The notes under the pieces were generated by a model. That model had not been told where the DNA came from. It saw only the letters and a program-made list of their open reading frames with translations, and searched no databases. Positions 1 through 7,933 of a stretch of DNA of 24,166 bases are shown here, one piece after another. How positions within the stretch are numbered: position 1 is the first letter of the stretch; each line of letters opens with the position of its first letter. This DNA comes from Flavobacteriales bacterium UBA2426 (lineage in GTDB: Bacteria > Bacteroidota > Bacteroidia > Flavobacteriales_F > PHOS-HE28), in NCBI GenBank assembly GCA_002342985.1, contig DDRC01000227.1:38190-62355 (forward strand), written 5' to 3'. A program made the translations under genes and the position numbers.

Positions 1-48
<48 letters not shown>

Positions 49-49
49 G

Positions 50-80
50 AAGGCCGCTTCACCTGAAGCGGCCTTCTTCG
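50..80 (+). terminator. Rho-independent terminator after tRNA-Ala
   Basis: An 11-bp perfect hairpin (50-60 with 65-75, loop ACCT) starts three bases after the tRNA discriminator and is followed by a pyrimidine-rich tail. It would end tRNA transcription just before the next gene. Confidence 0.8.
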
Positions 81-84
81 TTCC

Positions 85-969
85 ATGCCGCTGCCCGGTT
101 CACTCGCAGAGCGCCTCGGTGAGCACATCGCCCGCCATGCCGGTGCCTATGCCGAGGTGGAGCAGGCGGTACCCGTGGGTGGCGGGAGCATCAACGACGC
201 CTATCGCCTCGACACCGCTGCAGGCCGATTCTTCGTGAAAGTCAATTCGGCGGACCGCTTCCCCTCGATGTTCGAGGCGGAGGCCGATGGTCTCCGCCGC
301 CTGCGCGATGCGAAGGCCCTCCGGGTTCCGTCCGTGATAGCCACCGGTGAGGACCATGATGACGCCTACCTGCTGCTCGAGTGGATCGAGGAGGGCGCCA
401 GGACCCTCGCATTCTGGGAGTCATTCGGACGGGGACTGGCCCGGCTGCACGCGCATACGAGCGAGCGCTTCGGCCTCGAGAGGGACAATTATATCGGCAC
501 GCTCAAGCAAATGAACACCCCGGAGCCCGATTGGCCCGGCTTCTTCGTCCACCACCGCTTGGAGCCCCAGCTCAAACTCGCGCGCGACCGCAAGCGGATG
601 GAGGCGGGCGCCTGCTTCCGCTTCGAGCGCCTTTTCGCCAAGCTGGACCGGCTGTTCCCGAAGGAAGCGCCCGCGCTGCTGCACGGCGACCTGTGGAACG
701 GCAATTTCCTCTGCGACAGCGAAGGCCGACCGGTGCTCATCGACCCGGCCGTGTACTATGGCCACCGCGAGATGGACCTGGCCATGACACGGCTGTTCGG
801 CGGCCTCGACCCAGCGGCCTACGACGCCTATCAGGCTGAATGGCCCTTGGAGGCCGGCTGGGAGGAGCGGGTGGACCTGTGCAATCTGTACCCGCTGCTG
901 GTACACGTGAACCTCTTCGGGGGCGGATATGCGGCCCAGGTGGAGGCCGTACTGCGGCGGTTCGTGTGA
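85..969 (+). CDS. Fructosamine/ketosamine-3-kinase family protein
   Basis: A 294-residue protein of the usual length for bacterial fructosamine-3-kinase homologues, which phosphorylate sugar-derived amines on glycated proteins or small molecules in the cytoplasm as a deglycation step. Visible marks are the N-terminal nucleotide-binding stretch GGGSINDAY (32-40), a likely ATP-contacting lysine in FVKVN (K52), the kinase loop HGDLWNGN (200-207, probable catalytic Asp202) and LIDPAVYYGHRE (metal-binding Asp220). The ATG at 85 is the first in-frame start after the tRNA terminator and leaves a normal N-terminus. No Shine-Dalgarno is present; CTTCTTCG ends four bases before the ATG. It converges on the aldo/keto reductase with a 7-base gap. 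Family assignment is firm; the physiological substrate is unknown. Confidence 0.9.
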   Translation: MPLPGSLAERLGEHIARHAGAYAEVEQAVPVGGGSINDAYRLDTAAGRFFVKVNSADRFPSMFEAEADGLRRLRDAKALRVPSVIATGEDHDDAYLLLEWIEEGARTLAFWESFGRGLARLHAHTSERFGLERDNYIGTLKQMNTPEPDWPGFFVHHRLEPQLKLARDRKRMEAGACFRFERLFAKLDRLFPKEAPALLHGDLWNGNFLCDSEGRPVLIDPAVYYGHREMDLAMTRLFGGLDPAAYDAYQAEWPLEAGWEERVDLCNLYPLLVHVNLFGGGYAAQVEAVLRRFV

Positions 970-976
970 GGGCGCC

Positions 977-1963
977 CTACCACTGCGGCCGCACTGGTGC
1001 GTTCCCCAGCACCTTCTCGATCTTCTCCATCACCGCCGGGGTGAGCAGGTCCTGCGCATCGCTGGCCTTGAGGTTCTCCTTCAGCTGGGCCTCTTTGCTG
1101 GCGCCGAGGATCACCGTGCTCACATTGGGGTTCTTCAGGCACCAGGCCAGGGCCATCACCGGGAGCGAGAGTCCCAGGCCATCGGCGATCCTGTTCAGCT
1201 TCTCCACGGTCTTCAGGCGTTCGGGGGTGAGCTCGCGCTCGCGGAGCCAATCGAGGCCCTCCATGGTGAGGCGCGTGCCCTTGGCCGCCTTGATATCGCG
1301 GTGCTTGCCGGTGAGGATGCCGCTGGCGAGCGGGCTCCAGATGGTGGTGCCCAGTCCCACCGTCCTGTAGATCTGCCCGAACTCCACCTCCACCTTGTCG
1401 CGGTGGAACATGTTGTACTGCGGCTGCTCCATCACCGGGCCGATGAGGTGGTGCTGCTTCGCCACCATGTGCGCCTCCATGATCTCCTGCGCGCTCCACT
1501 CGCTGGTGCCCCAGTAGAGCACCTTGCCCTGCATGATCAACTGGTGCATGGACCACACCGTCTCCTCGATGGGCGTGCTCTTGTCTGGCCGGTGGCAGAA
1601 GTAGAGGTCGAGATACTCCAGCTGCAGCCGCTTGAGCGCATCGTTGCAGGCCTCCACCAAGTGCTTGCGGTGAAGTCCTACCTGCGTGGGGCGCTTCCCC
1701 CCGGCGCCGAAGTAGGCTTTGCTGCTCACGATCCAGGTATCGCGCGGCCACTTCTGCTTCTTCAGGATCCTGCCCATCACGCGTTCGCTCTCGCCCCGCG
1801 CGTAGATCTCGGCGTTGTCGAAGAAGTTGATGCCATTGTCGTAGGCGACCTTCATCAGCTTCCCGGCGGTGGCGTCGGTGATCTGCTTGCCGAAGGTGAG
1901 CCAGGAGCCGAGCGAGAGCTCGGAGACCTGGAGGCCGGAGTTGCCGAGGCGGCGGTAGCGCAT
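977..1963 (-). CDS. Aldo/keto reductase, Kv-beta / YghZ-like
   Basis: A 328-residue NADPH-dependent aldo/keto reductase with a TIM-barrel fold. The catalytic tetrad is visible as Asp49 and Tyr54 (DNAEIYARGESE), Lys82 (SSKAYFG) and His124 (YFCHRPD). The N-terminus (YRRLGNSGLQVSELSLGSW) and the motif AEIYxxGxSE match the branch containing potassium-channel beta subunits and E. coli YghZ (L-glyceraldehyde-3-phosphate reductase). The C-terminal cofactor region includes STVILGASKEAQLKENL. Such enzymes reduce reactive aldehydes or methylglyoxal; the substrate here cannot be told. The ATG at 1963 begins exactly at the conserved N-terminus. A weak -7-like AATCTTCG lies at 2003-2010 on the same strand. 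Its stop is 7 bases from that of the fructosamine kinase, with no hairpin between them. Confidence 0.92.
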   Translation of the reverse strand: MRYRRLGNSGLQVSELSLGSWLTFGKQITDATAGKLMKVAYDNGINFFDNAEIYARGESERVMGRILKKQKWPRDTWIVSSKAYFGAGGKRPTQVGLHRKHLVEACNDALKRLQLEYLDLYFCHRPDKSTPIEETVWSMHQLIMQGKVLYWGTSEWSAQEIMEAHMVAKQHHLIGPVMEQPQYNMFHRDKVEVEFGQIYRTVGLGTTIWSPLASGILTGKHRDIKAAKGTRLTMEGLDWLRERELTPERLKTVEKLNRIADGLGLSLPVMALAWCLKNPNVSTVILGASKEAQLKENLKASDAQDLLTPAVMEKIEKVLGNAPVRPQW

Positions 1964-2146
1964 GCGGGCGATGGATTAGGGTGGGATGCGTGAATGAGGG
2001 TGCGAAGATTGCGCGATCGGGATGGGTTAGCGCGAGGAGCCTCACCGGGGTACGCAGGGCTGAAGCCATGGGCGGATGCTGGATTTCACCCCTTTTTCAC
2101 CCCCTGCTCATGCCGTCTTCCAGGGTGCCGGGCCACTTTTGGGCCG

Positions 2147-2295
2147 TGAATGTGATTCGGCAGGCATCCCGTCACGCGAGGCCCTGGAGCCGGTTGTTGG
2201 TGGAAGTGGAAGCACCCGTGGTACGGTGCAGGTGAACGGGCTGAAGGGCAGGATGTCAGCGAAATGAAGGAGGCTCGCACGGCGGGCCTCCTTTT
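2147..2295 (+). ncRNA. Candidate structured RNA, family not recognised
   Basis: A strong terminator at 2267-2295 has no protein gene before it on the plus strand, so something else is probably transcribed. The preceding sequence can fold: CCCGTCAC (2168-2175) pairs with GTGAACGGG (2232-2240) with one bulged A; CATCC (2165-2169) can alternatively pair with GGATG (2251-2255); and the interior holds GCACC/GGTGC (2212-2216 with 2225-2229) and GGC/GCC (2180-2182 with 2189-2191). CACTTTTG at 2134-2141 is a weak -7-like element. I compared it by eye with SRP, tmRNA, RNase P and common riboswitches and found no match. The 5' end is a guess. Confidence 0.25.
2267..2295 (+). terminator. Rho-independent terminator upstream of the response regulator
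   Basis: AAGGAGGC (2267-2274) pairs with GCCTCCTT (2286-2293), with possible extra CGC/GCG pairs inside, followed by a short T run. It lies 40 bases before the response-regulator start and separates that gene from upstream plus-strand transcription. Confidence 0.7.
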
Positions 2296-2297
2296 CG

Positions 2298-2331
2298 TTG
2301 CGGCCGGGTTGGCGCCCGCCCTCTAGCTTCG
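2298..2331 (+). promoter_or_regulatory. Candidate Bacteroidota-type promoter for the response regulator
   Basis: TAGCTTCG (2324-2331) is one base from the TAnnTTTG -7 consensus and ends four bases before the ATG at 2336. A TTG at 2298-2300 lies 23 bases upstream and could be part of a -33 box. Transcription from here would give a nearly leaderless mRNA. Confidence 0.4.
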
Positions 2332-2335
2332 TCCC

Positions 2336-3016
2336 ATGCGTATCCTGCTGGCCGAGGATGAACCCAAGGTAGCGGCCTTCATCAAGCAAGGCCTTGAGGA
2401 GAGCGGCTACCAGGTGCTCAATGCCTTCGATGGCCTGATGGCGAGGCGCTTGGCGCAGGAGCCGGATATCGCCCTCGTGCTGCTCGATGTGGTGATGCCT
2501 GGGATGAACGGCGTGGAGGTCTGCAAGGCCATACGGGCCGATGGGGGGCGGATGCCCATCCTCCTGCTCACGGCGCTCGGCACGGCGGACGACAAAGTGG
2601 CCGGGCTTGATGCCGGGGCGGACGACTACCTGGTGAAGCCCTTCGAGTTCAAGGAGCTGCTGGCGAGGATCCGTTCGCTGCTTCGGCGTGGGGCGGCCGT
2701 TCCGGAGCCAGGCGACCGGCTGGCCTACGCCGATCTGGAGCTGGACCTTGCCAAGAAGGAGGCCATCCGTGGCGGCCGTCGCATCCCGCTCACCGCAAAG
2801 GAGTTCGCCTTGCTGGAGTACCTCATGCGCCATCCGGACAGGGTTCTCTCCCGAGCCCAGATCAGCGAGCGCGTCTGGGACATCGCCTACGACACGGGCA
2901 CCAACGTGGTGGAGGCCTACATCAAGCTCCTGCGTAGGAAGGTGGATCGGGACTTCGAGCCGAAGCTGATCCACAACAGGGTCGGGCTGGGCTATATCCT
3001 CACCGACCGGCCATGA
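2336..3016 (+). CDS. OmpR/PhoB-family response regulator (CusR-like)
   Basis: A 226-residue two-domain response regulator. The receiver domain (about 1-118) shows the acidic pair (E7, D8), phospho-acceptor Asp51 in LLDVVMPGMNG, Thr79 in LLLTA and Lys101 in LVKPF. The C-terminal winged-helix domain (about 128-222) contains LTAKEFALLEYLM, the recognition-helix region VLSRAQISERVWD and the closing wing VRGLGYIL-like segment VGLGYIL. It should bind DNA and control transcription after phosphorylation by the kinase encoded immediately downstream. The kinase ATG overlaps the regulator stop codon by four bases, so the two are translationally coupled. It most resembles CusR/ArlR-type regulators, often linked to metal or envelope stress, but the signal is not readable. 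The regulated genes are unknown; the exporter operon facing the pair is a plausible but unproven target. Confidence 0.93.
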   Translation: MRILLAEDEPKVAAFIKQGLEESGYQVLNAFDGLMARRLAQEPDIALVLLDVVMPGMNGVEVCKAIRADGGRMPILLLTALGTADDKVAGLDAGADDYLVKPFEFKELLARIRSLLRRGAAVPEPGDRLAYADLELDLAKKEAIRGGRRIPLTAKEFALLEYLMRHPDRVLSRAQISERVWDIAYDTGTNVVEAYIKLLRRKVDRDFEPKLIHNRVGLGYILTDRP

Positions 3017-4383
3017 CCATCCGCAACCGGCTCGCCCTGCAGTTCCTGCTGCTGGCATCGGTGATCCTCGGCATCTCCTTCGCTGCCGTGTTCTACATGG
3101 CCGCCCGGTTCCGGCAGGAGGAATTCGCCGGCCGCATGCGGGATCGGGGCACGCGGGCGGCGAAGCTGCTCATCCAGGTGGACGAGGTGGATGAGGACTT
3201 GCTGCGGAAGATCGAGGAGGACAATCCGGTGCGGCTGCACGAGGAGGCGCTCTGGATACTCGATGAGGATGATCGTGAGCTGTTCCATATGGGCGGTTTC
3301 ATGCAGGCGCGCGCCGTCACGCCCACACTGCTCGATAGCGTGCGGTCAGCTGGCGAGCTGCTGCATGAGATGGGCGCCCGGGAGCAGCTCAGCTTCGTCT
3401 TCGGCGATGGGGGCGACCGGTTCGTCGTGGTCGTCTCGGGCGTCGATGTCTACGGGCGGAGCAAGCTCCGCAACGAGGCGCGCGTGGTGACGGCCACTTT
3501 CCTCATCGGGCTGGTGATCACCTTCCTGGCGGGCCGCTTCTATGCGCAGCGTGCGCTGGCGCCGGTGCAGCGCATGGTCACCGAGATCCAGGGCATCGGC
3601 GCTACGGACCTGGCGCGGCGCATTGCGGCGGGCAATGGGCGCGACGAGCTGGCCCAGCTGGCCGCCTCATTCAATGCCTTGCTGGGTCGCCTTCAGGCCG
3701 CCTTCGCCGCGCAGCGCAATTTCATCGCCAACGCTTCGCACGAGTTGCGCACGCCGCTCACCGCCATCTCAGGCCAGATCGAGGTGCTGCTGCTCAAGGA
3801 CCGCTCGGGGCCCGAGTATGCCGCGGCACTGAGGTCGCTTCTTGTGGACATGCAGGCCCTCAACCGCCTCGCCGACCGCTTGCTGCTCATGGCGCAGGCC
3901 GAGTCGGAGGCCGCACGGCTCACCTTCGCCCCGGTGCGGATGGACGAGGTGGTCTGGGCGGCGCGCGCCGAGGTGCTCCGTGGACATCCAGAGCGCCGGG
4001 TGGACGTGGGCATCGACGACCTGGAGGATCCCGACGACCTGGTGGTGAAGGGCAATGAGGTGCTCTTGCGGTCCATGGCCGCCAATCTGATGGAGAATGC
4101 CTGCAAGTACGGGGGCGATGGCTGTGCCAGGGTGACCATCCGGTGCGCCGGGCCGGAGGTGAGCCTGGTTGTGGAGGATGAAGGGCCAGGGATCGGCGGT
4201 GCCGATCGGGAGCGCATCTTCGAGCCCTTCTACCGGTCCGACAGCACGGGGGGGACGCCCGGCCACGGCATCGGCCTATCGCTGGTCAGGCTCATCGCCA
4301 ACCTGCACGGCGGGGGGGTGACCCTTGATCCCGCGGACGGGCGGGGCGCCCGCTTCACGGTGCGCCTGCTCAAGGCCGCGTAA
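3013..4383 (+). CDS. Membrane sensor histidine kinase paired with the upstream regulator
   Basis: A 456-residue classical sensor kinase. TM1 lies at about 8-30, a periplasmic sensor region of roughly 125 residues follows, and TM2 (about 158-178) leads into a HAMP domain (about 179-231). The dimerisation/phosphoacceptor motif SHELRTPLTA has His243. The ATPase domain has an N box NLMENACKYGG (Asn362), G1 DEGPGIGG (Asp389), an F-box-like FEPFYRS and G2 GHGIGLSLV (417-425). Length and order are typical of CusS-like kinases. It autophosphorylates and passes phosphate to Asp51 of its partner. The sensor region is rich in acidic residues (VDEVDEDLLRKIEEDN), which might bind cations; that is a guess. 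It ends 3 bases from the stop of the ABC ATPase gene, with no terminator visible. Confidence 0.93.
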   Translation: MTIRNRLALQFLLLASVILGISFAAVFYMAARFRQEEFAGRMRDRGTRAAKLLIQVDEVDEDLLRKIEEDNPVRLHEEALWILDEDDRELFHMGGFMQARAVTPTLLDSVRSAGELLHEMGAREQLSFVFGDGGDRFVVVVSGVDVYGRSKLRNEARVVTATFLIGLVITFLAGRFYAQRALAPVQRMVTEIQGIGATDLARRIAAGNGRDELAQLAASFNALLGRLQAAFAAQRNFIANASHELRTPLTAISGQIEVLLLKDRSGPEYAAALRSLLVDMQALNRLADRLLLMAQAESEAARLTFAPVRMDEVVWAARAEVLRGHPERRVDVGIDDLEDPDDLVVKGNEVLLRSMAANLMENACKYGGDGCARVTIRCAGPEVSLVVEDEGPGIGGADRERIFEPFYRSDSTGGTPGHGIGLSLVRLIANLHGGGVTLDPADGRGARFTVRLLKAA

Positions 4384-4386
4384 GGA

Positions 4387-5070
4387 TCAGGGCACGACGC
4401 GCCCGTCATCCATGGTGATGATGCGGTCCGTCCTGGCGGCGAGCTCATCGTCGTGCGTCACCACCAGCAGGCTGCGGCGCTGCTCATCGGCGATCCGCCG
4501 GAAGAGGTCCTCCACGATGGCGCTGTTTCGGCTGTCGAGGTTCCCCGTTGGCTCGTCGCACATCAGGATGAGCGGCTCGTTGATCAGGGCCCGTGCGATG
4601 GCCACCCGCTGTTTCTCTCCGCCGCTGATCTGGTTCGCACGCTTGCGTGCCTGATGATCGACTCCCATGGTACGCAGGTGGTCCATGGCGCGCTCCTCCA
4701 CCTCGTGCTCCGTCAGCAGGCCGCGCTTGAGGCCGGGCAGCATCACATTGCGCAGCACCGTGAACTCGGGGATGAGGTAATGGAACTGGAACACGAAGCC
4801 GATTTTCTCGTTGCGCAGCCGGCTCAGGTGCTCGTGCGGGCTTCCCGTGATGCGCTCCCCATCGAGGAACAGGTCGCCCGTGTAGTCCGTGTCCATGGTG
4901 CTGAGGATGTAGAGCAGCGTGCTCTTGCCGCAACCGCTCTTCCCCATCACGCTGGCGTACTCCCCGCGCATCACCTTCAGGTCCACCCCCTTCAGCACCT
5001 GCGTGTCCACCGGGTCGCGGAACCACTTGATGATGCCGCGCGCTTCGATGACGGGATCGCCGTTGCTCAT
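4387..5070 (-). CDS. ABC transporter ATP-binding protein, MacB/LolD-like
   Basis: A 227-residue nucleotide-binding subunit with a complete motif set: Walker A GKSGCGKST (43-51), Q-loop Gln95 in FVFQFHYL, signature ISGGEKQ (148-154), Walker B LILMCDEP (Asp172, Glu173), D-loop GNLDS and H-switch His206 in VVTHD. The size and motif context (FQ..LIPEFTVLRNV, TGNLDS) place it in the LolD/MacB/FtsE group that powers mechanotransmission-type transporters. It is the last gene of a three-gene minus-strand operon; its ATG overlaps the permease stop by four bases. With the permease and lipoprotein adaptor it probably drives export of a small molecule or lipid/lipoprotein from the periplasmic side. The substrate is unknown. 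Confidence 0.92.
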   Translation of the reverse strand: MSNGDPVIEARGIIKWFRDPVDTQVLKGVDLKVMRGEYASVMGKSGCGKSTLLYILSTMDTDYTGDLFLDGERITGSPHEHLSRLRNEKIGFVFQFHYLIPEFTVLRNVMLPGLKRGLLTEHEVEERAMDHLRTMGVDHQARKRANQISGGEKQRVAIARALINEPLILMCDEPTGNLDSRNSAIVEDLFRRIADEQRRSLLVVTHDDELAARTDRIITMDDGRVVP

Positions 5071-6344
5071 TTCCCTCGGATGATCTCCACCGGATCCACG
5101 CGGCTTGCCTTGCGCGCGGGGAAGAGGCCGGCGATGAAGGTGGTGACGAGCGCGAAGGCCACGCCGATGAGGTAGTACCGCGGATTGTGGTCCACGGGGT
5201 AGGTGGTGATGGTGGGCAGCGCATCGAACCGGAAGGGGATGTGGTCGATGCCGATGGCGAGGAGACCGCCCAGCAGCAGGCCGGCAATGGCACCGAAGAC
5301 ACCGATGATCATGCTCAGGTTGATGAAGATCACGCGCACGTCCCGCCCGCTGAAGCCCGTAGCCTTGAGGATGGCGATGCTGTCGAGCTTCTCATAGATC
5401 ATCATGTTCAGGATGTTGTAGATGCCGAAGCCCGCCACCAGCAGCAGCACCACGCTCACCACGTAGCTGATGAGGCTTCGCACGCCGCTGCCGGTCTCGA
5501 ATTGGGCGTTGGCGGTCTGGATGTCCTGGGCGTCCGCATCGAAGCGCCGAGCGTATTCCCTTGCCACCGCCGGGGCCATGTCGAGGTCCTTGAGCCGCAC
5601 CTGCACATCGGTTATCCAGCTCCGCGGCTGGGCCAGCAGGTTCTGGGCGGTGGTGAGCGTTACGAAGCAGGTGATGTTGTCGAAATCCGCCATGCCGCTC
5701 TGGTAGAAGCCGATCACCTTCAGGGTGAAGCGGTCGCCGGTGATGGTGGAGACCTGCACGGCATCGCCGATGCCCACGCGCATATTGTCCGCCAGGCCCT
5801 TGCCCAGCACCACGCCATTGGAGCTTCCGGCGAGGTCGGCCACGGTGCAGCCAAGGAGATAGTCGCTGAAATGCAGCAGGCGGTCCTCCTCCAGCGGCTC
5901 GATGCCCTGGATGGCGCCGTTCACCTCGATGGTCCCTGCATTGAAGAAGACCTGGGCGCTCACCTTGGGCGCTATCCCGTCCACGCGCGGGTCCTTGCGC
6001 AGGGCGTCGATGATGGCCAGCGCGTTGCGCACAGCCGCCGGCTCGCCCTTGGGCTTGATGCGGCTGATGAAGGGATGGGTGAGGTCGCGGCCGGTGGCGC
6101 GCTCCAGGAGCTGCTTGATCTCCAAGGGCTGCCGCTCGGCCGGGCGTATCTCGTTGTAGATGCGGATGTGCGCCGTGCGGTTGAGGATGAGCCCGTCCAG
6201 GAGGCCGTTGAGGCCGTTCATGAACCCGCTGAGCGCGATGTACATGCCGATGCTGATGGCCACACCAACGGCGGCCACCACGCTCTGGCGGAGCCTTGCA
6301 CGCAACAGGGTTGCGGAGATGCTCAGGAGCAAGCGGTCCCCCAT
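5067..6344 (-). CDS. ABC transporter permease, FtsX/LolE/MacB-type
   Basis: A 425-residue permease with the four-helix layout of the FtsX superfamily: TM1 at about 21-41, a large periplasmic domain (about 45-290), then TM2 (291-313), TM3 (341-365) and TM4 (389-408). The end carries the family motif FPARKASRVDPVEIIRG (408-424). The start at 6344 (MGDRLLLSISATLLR) was chosen because in-frame sequence further upstream lies inside the adaptor gene and looks random. The gap to the adaptor stop is four bases, and the stop overlaps the ATPase start, indicating tight coupling. Homodimers of such permeases with a LolD-like ATPase move lipoproteins, drugs or peptides. A membrane-fusion adaptor next door favours a MacAB-like role over a Lol-like one. 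Confidence 0.9.
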   Translation of the reverse strand: MGDRLLLSISATLLRARLRQSVVAAVGVAISIGMYIALSGFMNGLNGLLDGLILNRTAHIRIYNEIRPAERQPLEIKQLLERATGRDLTHPFISRIKPKGEPAAVRNALAIIDALRKDPRVDGIAPKVSAQVFFNAGTIEVNGAIQGIEPLEEDRLLHFSDYLLGCTVADLAGSSNGVVLGKGLADNMRVGIGDAVQVSTITGDRFTLKVIGFYQSGMADFDNITCFVTLTTAQNLLAQPRSWITDVQVRLKDLDMAPAVAREYARRFDADAQDIQTANAQFETGSGVRSLISYVVSVVLLLVAGFGIYNILNMMIYEKLDSIAILKATGFSGRDVRVIFINLSMIIGVFGAIAGLLLGGLLAIGIDHIPFRFDALPTITTYPVDHNPRYYLIGVAFALVTTFIAGLFPARKASRVDPVEIIRGK

Positions 6345-6348
6345 GGGG

Positions 6349-7425
6349 TCAGGGGTGCAGGATGACGGTGGTGCTGTCGATGCCGCCGAGCACCTCCGCG
6401 CGCTGCAGGTCGCGGAGGCCCACCTGCACCGCGCGGCGCTCGCCCTTGCCCACCAGCACATAGCGGTCATCCACCAGATACGCCGCCGGTATGGTCAGCG
6501 CGCGCTCCTTGCGCGCCAGCACGATGTTGGCTTCGGCCGTGAGATTGGGGTAGAGCACGGCCGGGGGTTGCTTGAATACGGCCTCCACCGTGAAGGTGCG
6601 CGAGCGTTCGTTCATCAGCGGGTCCACGCGCGAAACGGTGCCCTCCAGCAGCTGGCCCTTGTAGCTGTCCATGGTGATGAGCACGTCCTGGCCGGGCTTC
6701 ACGCGCACGATGTCGTATTCATCCACCTGCAGCTCCAGCAGGAAGGCGTCGGAACGGCCCACGATGGCTAGCGGCCGCTGCGGATTGGCCAGCTCGCCGC
6801 GTTCGATGAGGACATCGTATACGCGGCCATCAAGGAGGCTGCGCACCGTATGGTCGCCTTCGGCTGCCCGCCGCATGGCCAGTTCGTTCTCCGCCAGGCG
6901 TAGCTCGTTGCGCAGCCGCGAGCGGGTTTCGCTGTAGGCCTTCTGGGCCGTGAGCAGCGCATTGCGCGAGGAGGTGTAGGACAGTTCGCGGCTGTCCAGC
7001 TCGGACCGGCTGCCGATCTGCTTCTCCCACAGGGCCTTCTGCCGCACGTACTGCAGGCTGTCGTTCGCCAGTCGAGTGCGGGCCTGCTCCATGGCAAGCC
7101 GCAATTGCTCCAGCACGGGAGAGGCGCTGCCGGCGTTCTCGCGAAGCAGCTCCAAGGCCAGCGCAGCACGCTGTGTCCCCAGGCTGGTGGCCCGGTCGTC
7201 TATGGTGAAGAGCGCATCGCCCTTGCTCACGCTGTCGCCTGCCTGCGCATGCACCTCGGCCACGATGCCGCTTACCGCAGGGTAGGCCTGGTATTGGTCG
7301 CGTGCCTTCACCACGCCGCTGGCATATACGGCAGCTGTGATAGGGCCCGTTTCGGGCTGCGTGGTCTCCGGCTTGGACCCGCATGCGGCGAGCAGCCCTG
7401 CAGCTGCGATGAGGCATTGGCGCAT
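6349..7425 (-). CDS. HlyD/MacA-type periplasmic adaptor lipoprotein
   Basis: A 358-residue membrane-fusion (adaptor) protein. The N-terminus MRQCLIAAAGLLAAC is a short lipoprotein signal with lipobox Cys15, so the protein is probably lipid-anchored. A first lipoyl half (about 52-76, SGIVAEVHAQAGDSVSKGD) is followed by a long heptad-like helical hairpin (about 85-200) rich in Leu, Arg and Glu, then the second lipoyl half (RVYDVLIERGELANPQRPLAIV) and a beta-barrel region. The start at 7425 was chosen for the lipoprotein signal; GACCTTCG ends four bases before it. It is the first gene of the exporter operon and is divergent from the RidA gene, 97 bases away. It should link the permease to an outer-membrane channel, and none is encoded here. 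Confidence 0.9.
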   Translation of the reverse strand: MRQCLIAAAGLLAACGSKPETTQPETGPITAAVYASGVVKARDQYQAYPAVSGIVAEVHAQAGDSVSKGDALFTIDDRATSLGTQRAALALELLRENAGSASPVLEQLRLAMEQARTRLANDSLQYVRQKALWEKQIGSRSELDSRELSYTSSRNALLTAQKAYSETRSRLRNELRLAENELAMRRAAEGDHTVRSLLDGRVYDVLIERGELANPQRPLAIVGRSDAFLLELQVDEYDIVRVKPGQDVLITMDSYKGQLLEGTVSRVDPLMNERSRTFTVEAVFKQPPAVLYPNLTAEANIVLARKERALTIPAAYLVDDRYVLVGKGERRAVQVGLRDLQRAEVLGGIDSTTVILHP

Positions 7426-7429
7426 GCGG

Positions 7430-7437
7430 CGAAGGTC
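7430..7437 (-). promoter_or_regulatory. Candidate -7 element for the exporter operon
   Basis: On the minus strand GACCTTCG ends four bases before the adaptor ATG. It differs from TAnnTTTG at two positions and has no clear -33 partner. Its value is the same position relative to the ATG as at the response regulator and DUF2339 genes. Confidence 0.25.
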
Positions 7438-7522
7438 GCAAGCCGGGCGCATCCCGCAGCCCACGGCGGTCAGCTGCGCAATTGCCGGGCAGCACCGAAC
7501 TTCACCCGCCACAAACCCGCCC

Positions 7523-7933
7523 ATGAGCAGCATCTCCAGCAGCAAGGCCCCCGAGCCCGTCGGCCACTACCCCCATGCGCGCCGCGTGGGCGACCTTATC
7601 TTCCTCAGCGGTGTGGGCCCCCGAGAGCGCGGCACGAAGAGGATTCCCGGCGTTGAGCTGGACCCTGAGGGCCGGATCGTCAGCTACGACATCGAGACGC
7701 AGGTGCGCAGCGTCTTCCAGAACGTGCGCTGGATCCTGGAGGACAGCGGCTCCTCGTGGGAGAGGATCGTCGACGTGACGGTGTACCTGACCAACATGAA
7801 GGATGACTTCCCCGTCTACAACCGCCTGTGGAAGGAGTACTTCGAGAAGGACCCGCCGTGCAGGACGACGCTGGAGATCAATTGCCTGCCCACCCCGATC
7901 GCGATTGAACTGAAGGTGGTCGCGACCATTTGA
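7523..7933 (+). CDS. RidA/YjgF family protein, 2-aminomuconate deaminase-like
   Basis: A 136-residue Rid-family protein. The family's substrate-binding arginine is in CRTTLEI (Arg114), and the trimer-fold segments LIFLSGVGPR, VDVTVYLTNMKDDF and PIAIELKVVATI are all visible. The N-terminal half contains GPRERGTKRIPGV, which I recognise from memory as characteristic of 2-aminomuconate deaminases (AmnD branch) and not of canonical RidA, which hydrolyses 2-aminoacrylate. It may therefore deaminate 2-aminomuconate in tryptophan/kynurenine or aminophenol breakdown, although no other pathway gene is nearby. The ATG at 7523 gives the usual N-terminus; in-frame codons upstream overlap the divergent adaptor gene and look random. 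Its stop overlaps the next start as TGATG. Confidence 0.88.
   Translation: MSSISSSKAPEPVGHYPHARRVGDLIFLSGVGPRERGTKRIPGVELDPEGRIVSYDIETQVRSVFQNVRWILEDSGSSWERIVDVTVYLTNMKDDFPVYNRLWKEYFEKDPPCRTTLEINCLPTPIAIELKVVATI

Larger units (their letters stand above)
1964..2335. other. 372-base gap without a convincing protein gene
   Basis: Short open frames occur here (for example 1981-2235 and 2076-2267, plus strand), but their translations look like random GC-rich sequence without domains. The gap must hold the promoter of the aldo/keto reductase on the left and that of the response regulator on the right. The right half carries complementary segments and ends in a terminator, described separately as a possible RNA gene. 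Confidence 0.6.

Noticed and set aside
929..1993. 354-codon plus-strand frame opposite the aldo/keto reductase
   Set aside because: The reductase on the other strand has all catalytic residues; the plus frame has no recognisable domain.
2147..2266. SRP RNA, tmRNA, RNase P RNA or a known riboswitch in the gap before the response regulator
   Set aside because: Hallmark sequences of these families were looked for by eye and not found.
2076..2267. 63-codon plus-strand frame ending at the terminator
   Set aside because: It ends suggestively at the hairpin, but the translation has no signal, hydrophobic stretch or recognisable pattern. A structured RNA explains the terminator at least as well.
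5187..6365. 392-codon plus-strand frame opposite the permease
   Set aside because: His/Asp/Val-rich composition with no motif; the minus strand encodes a complete FtsX-type permease.
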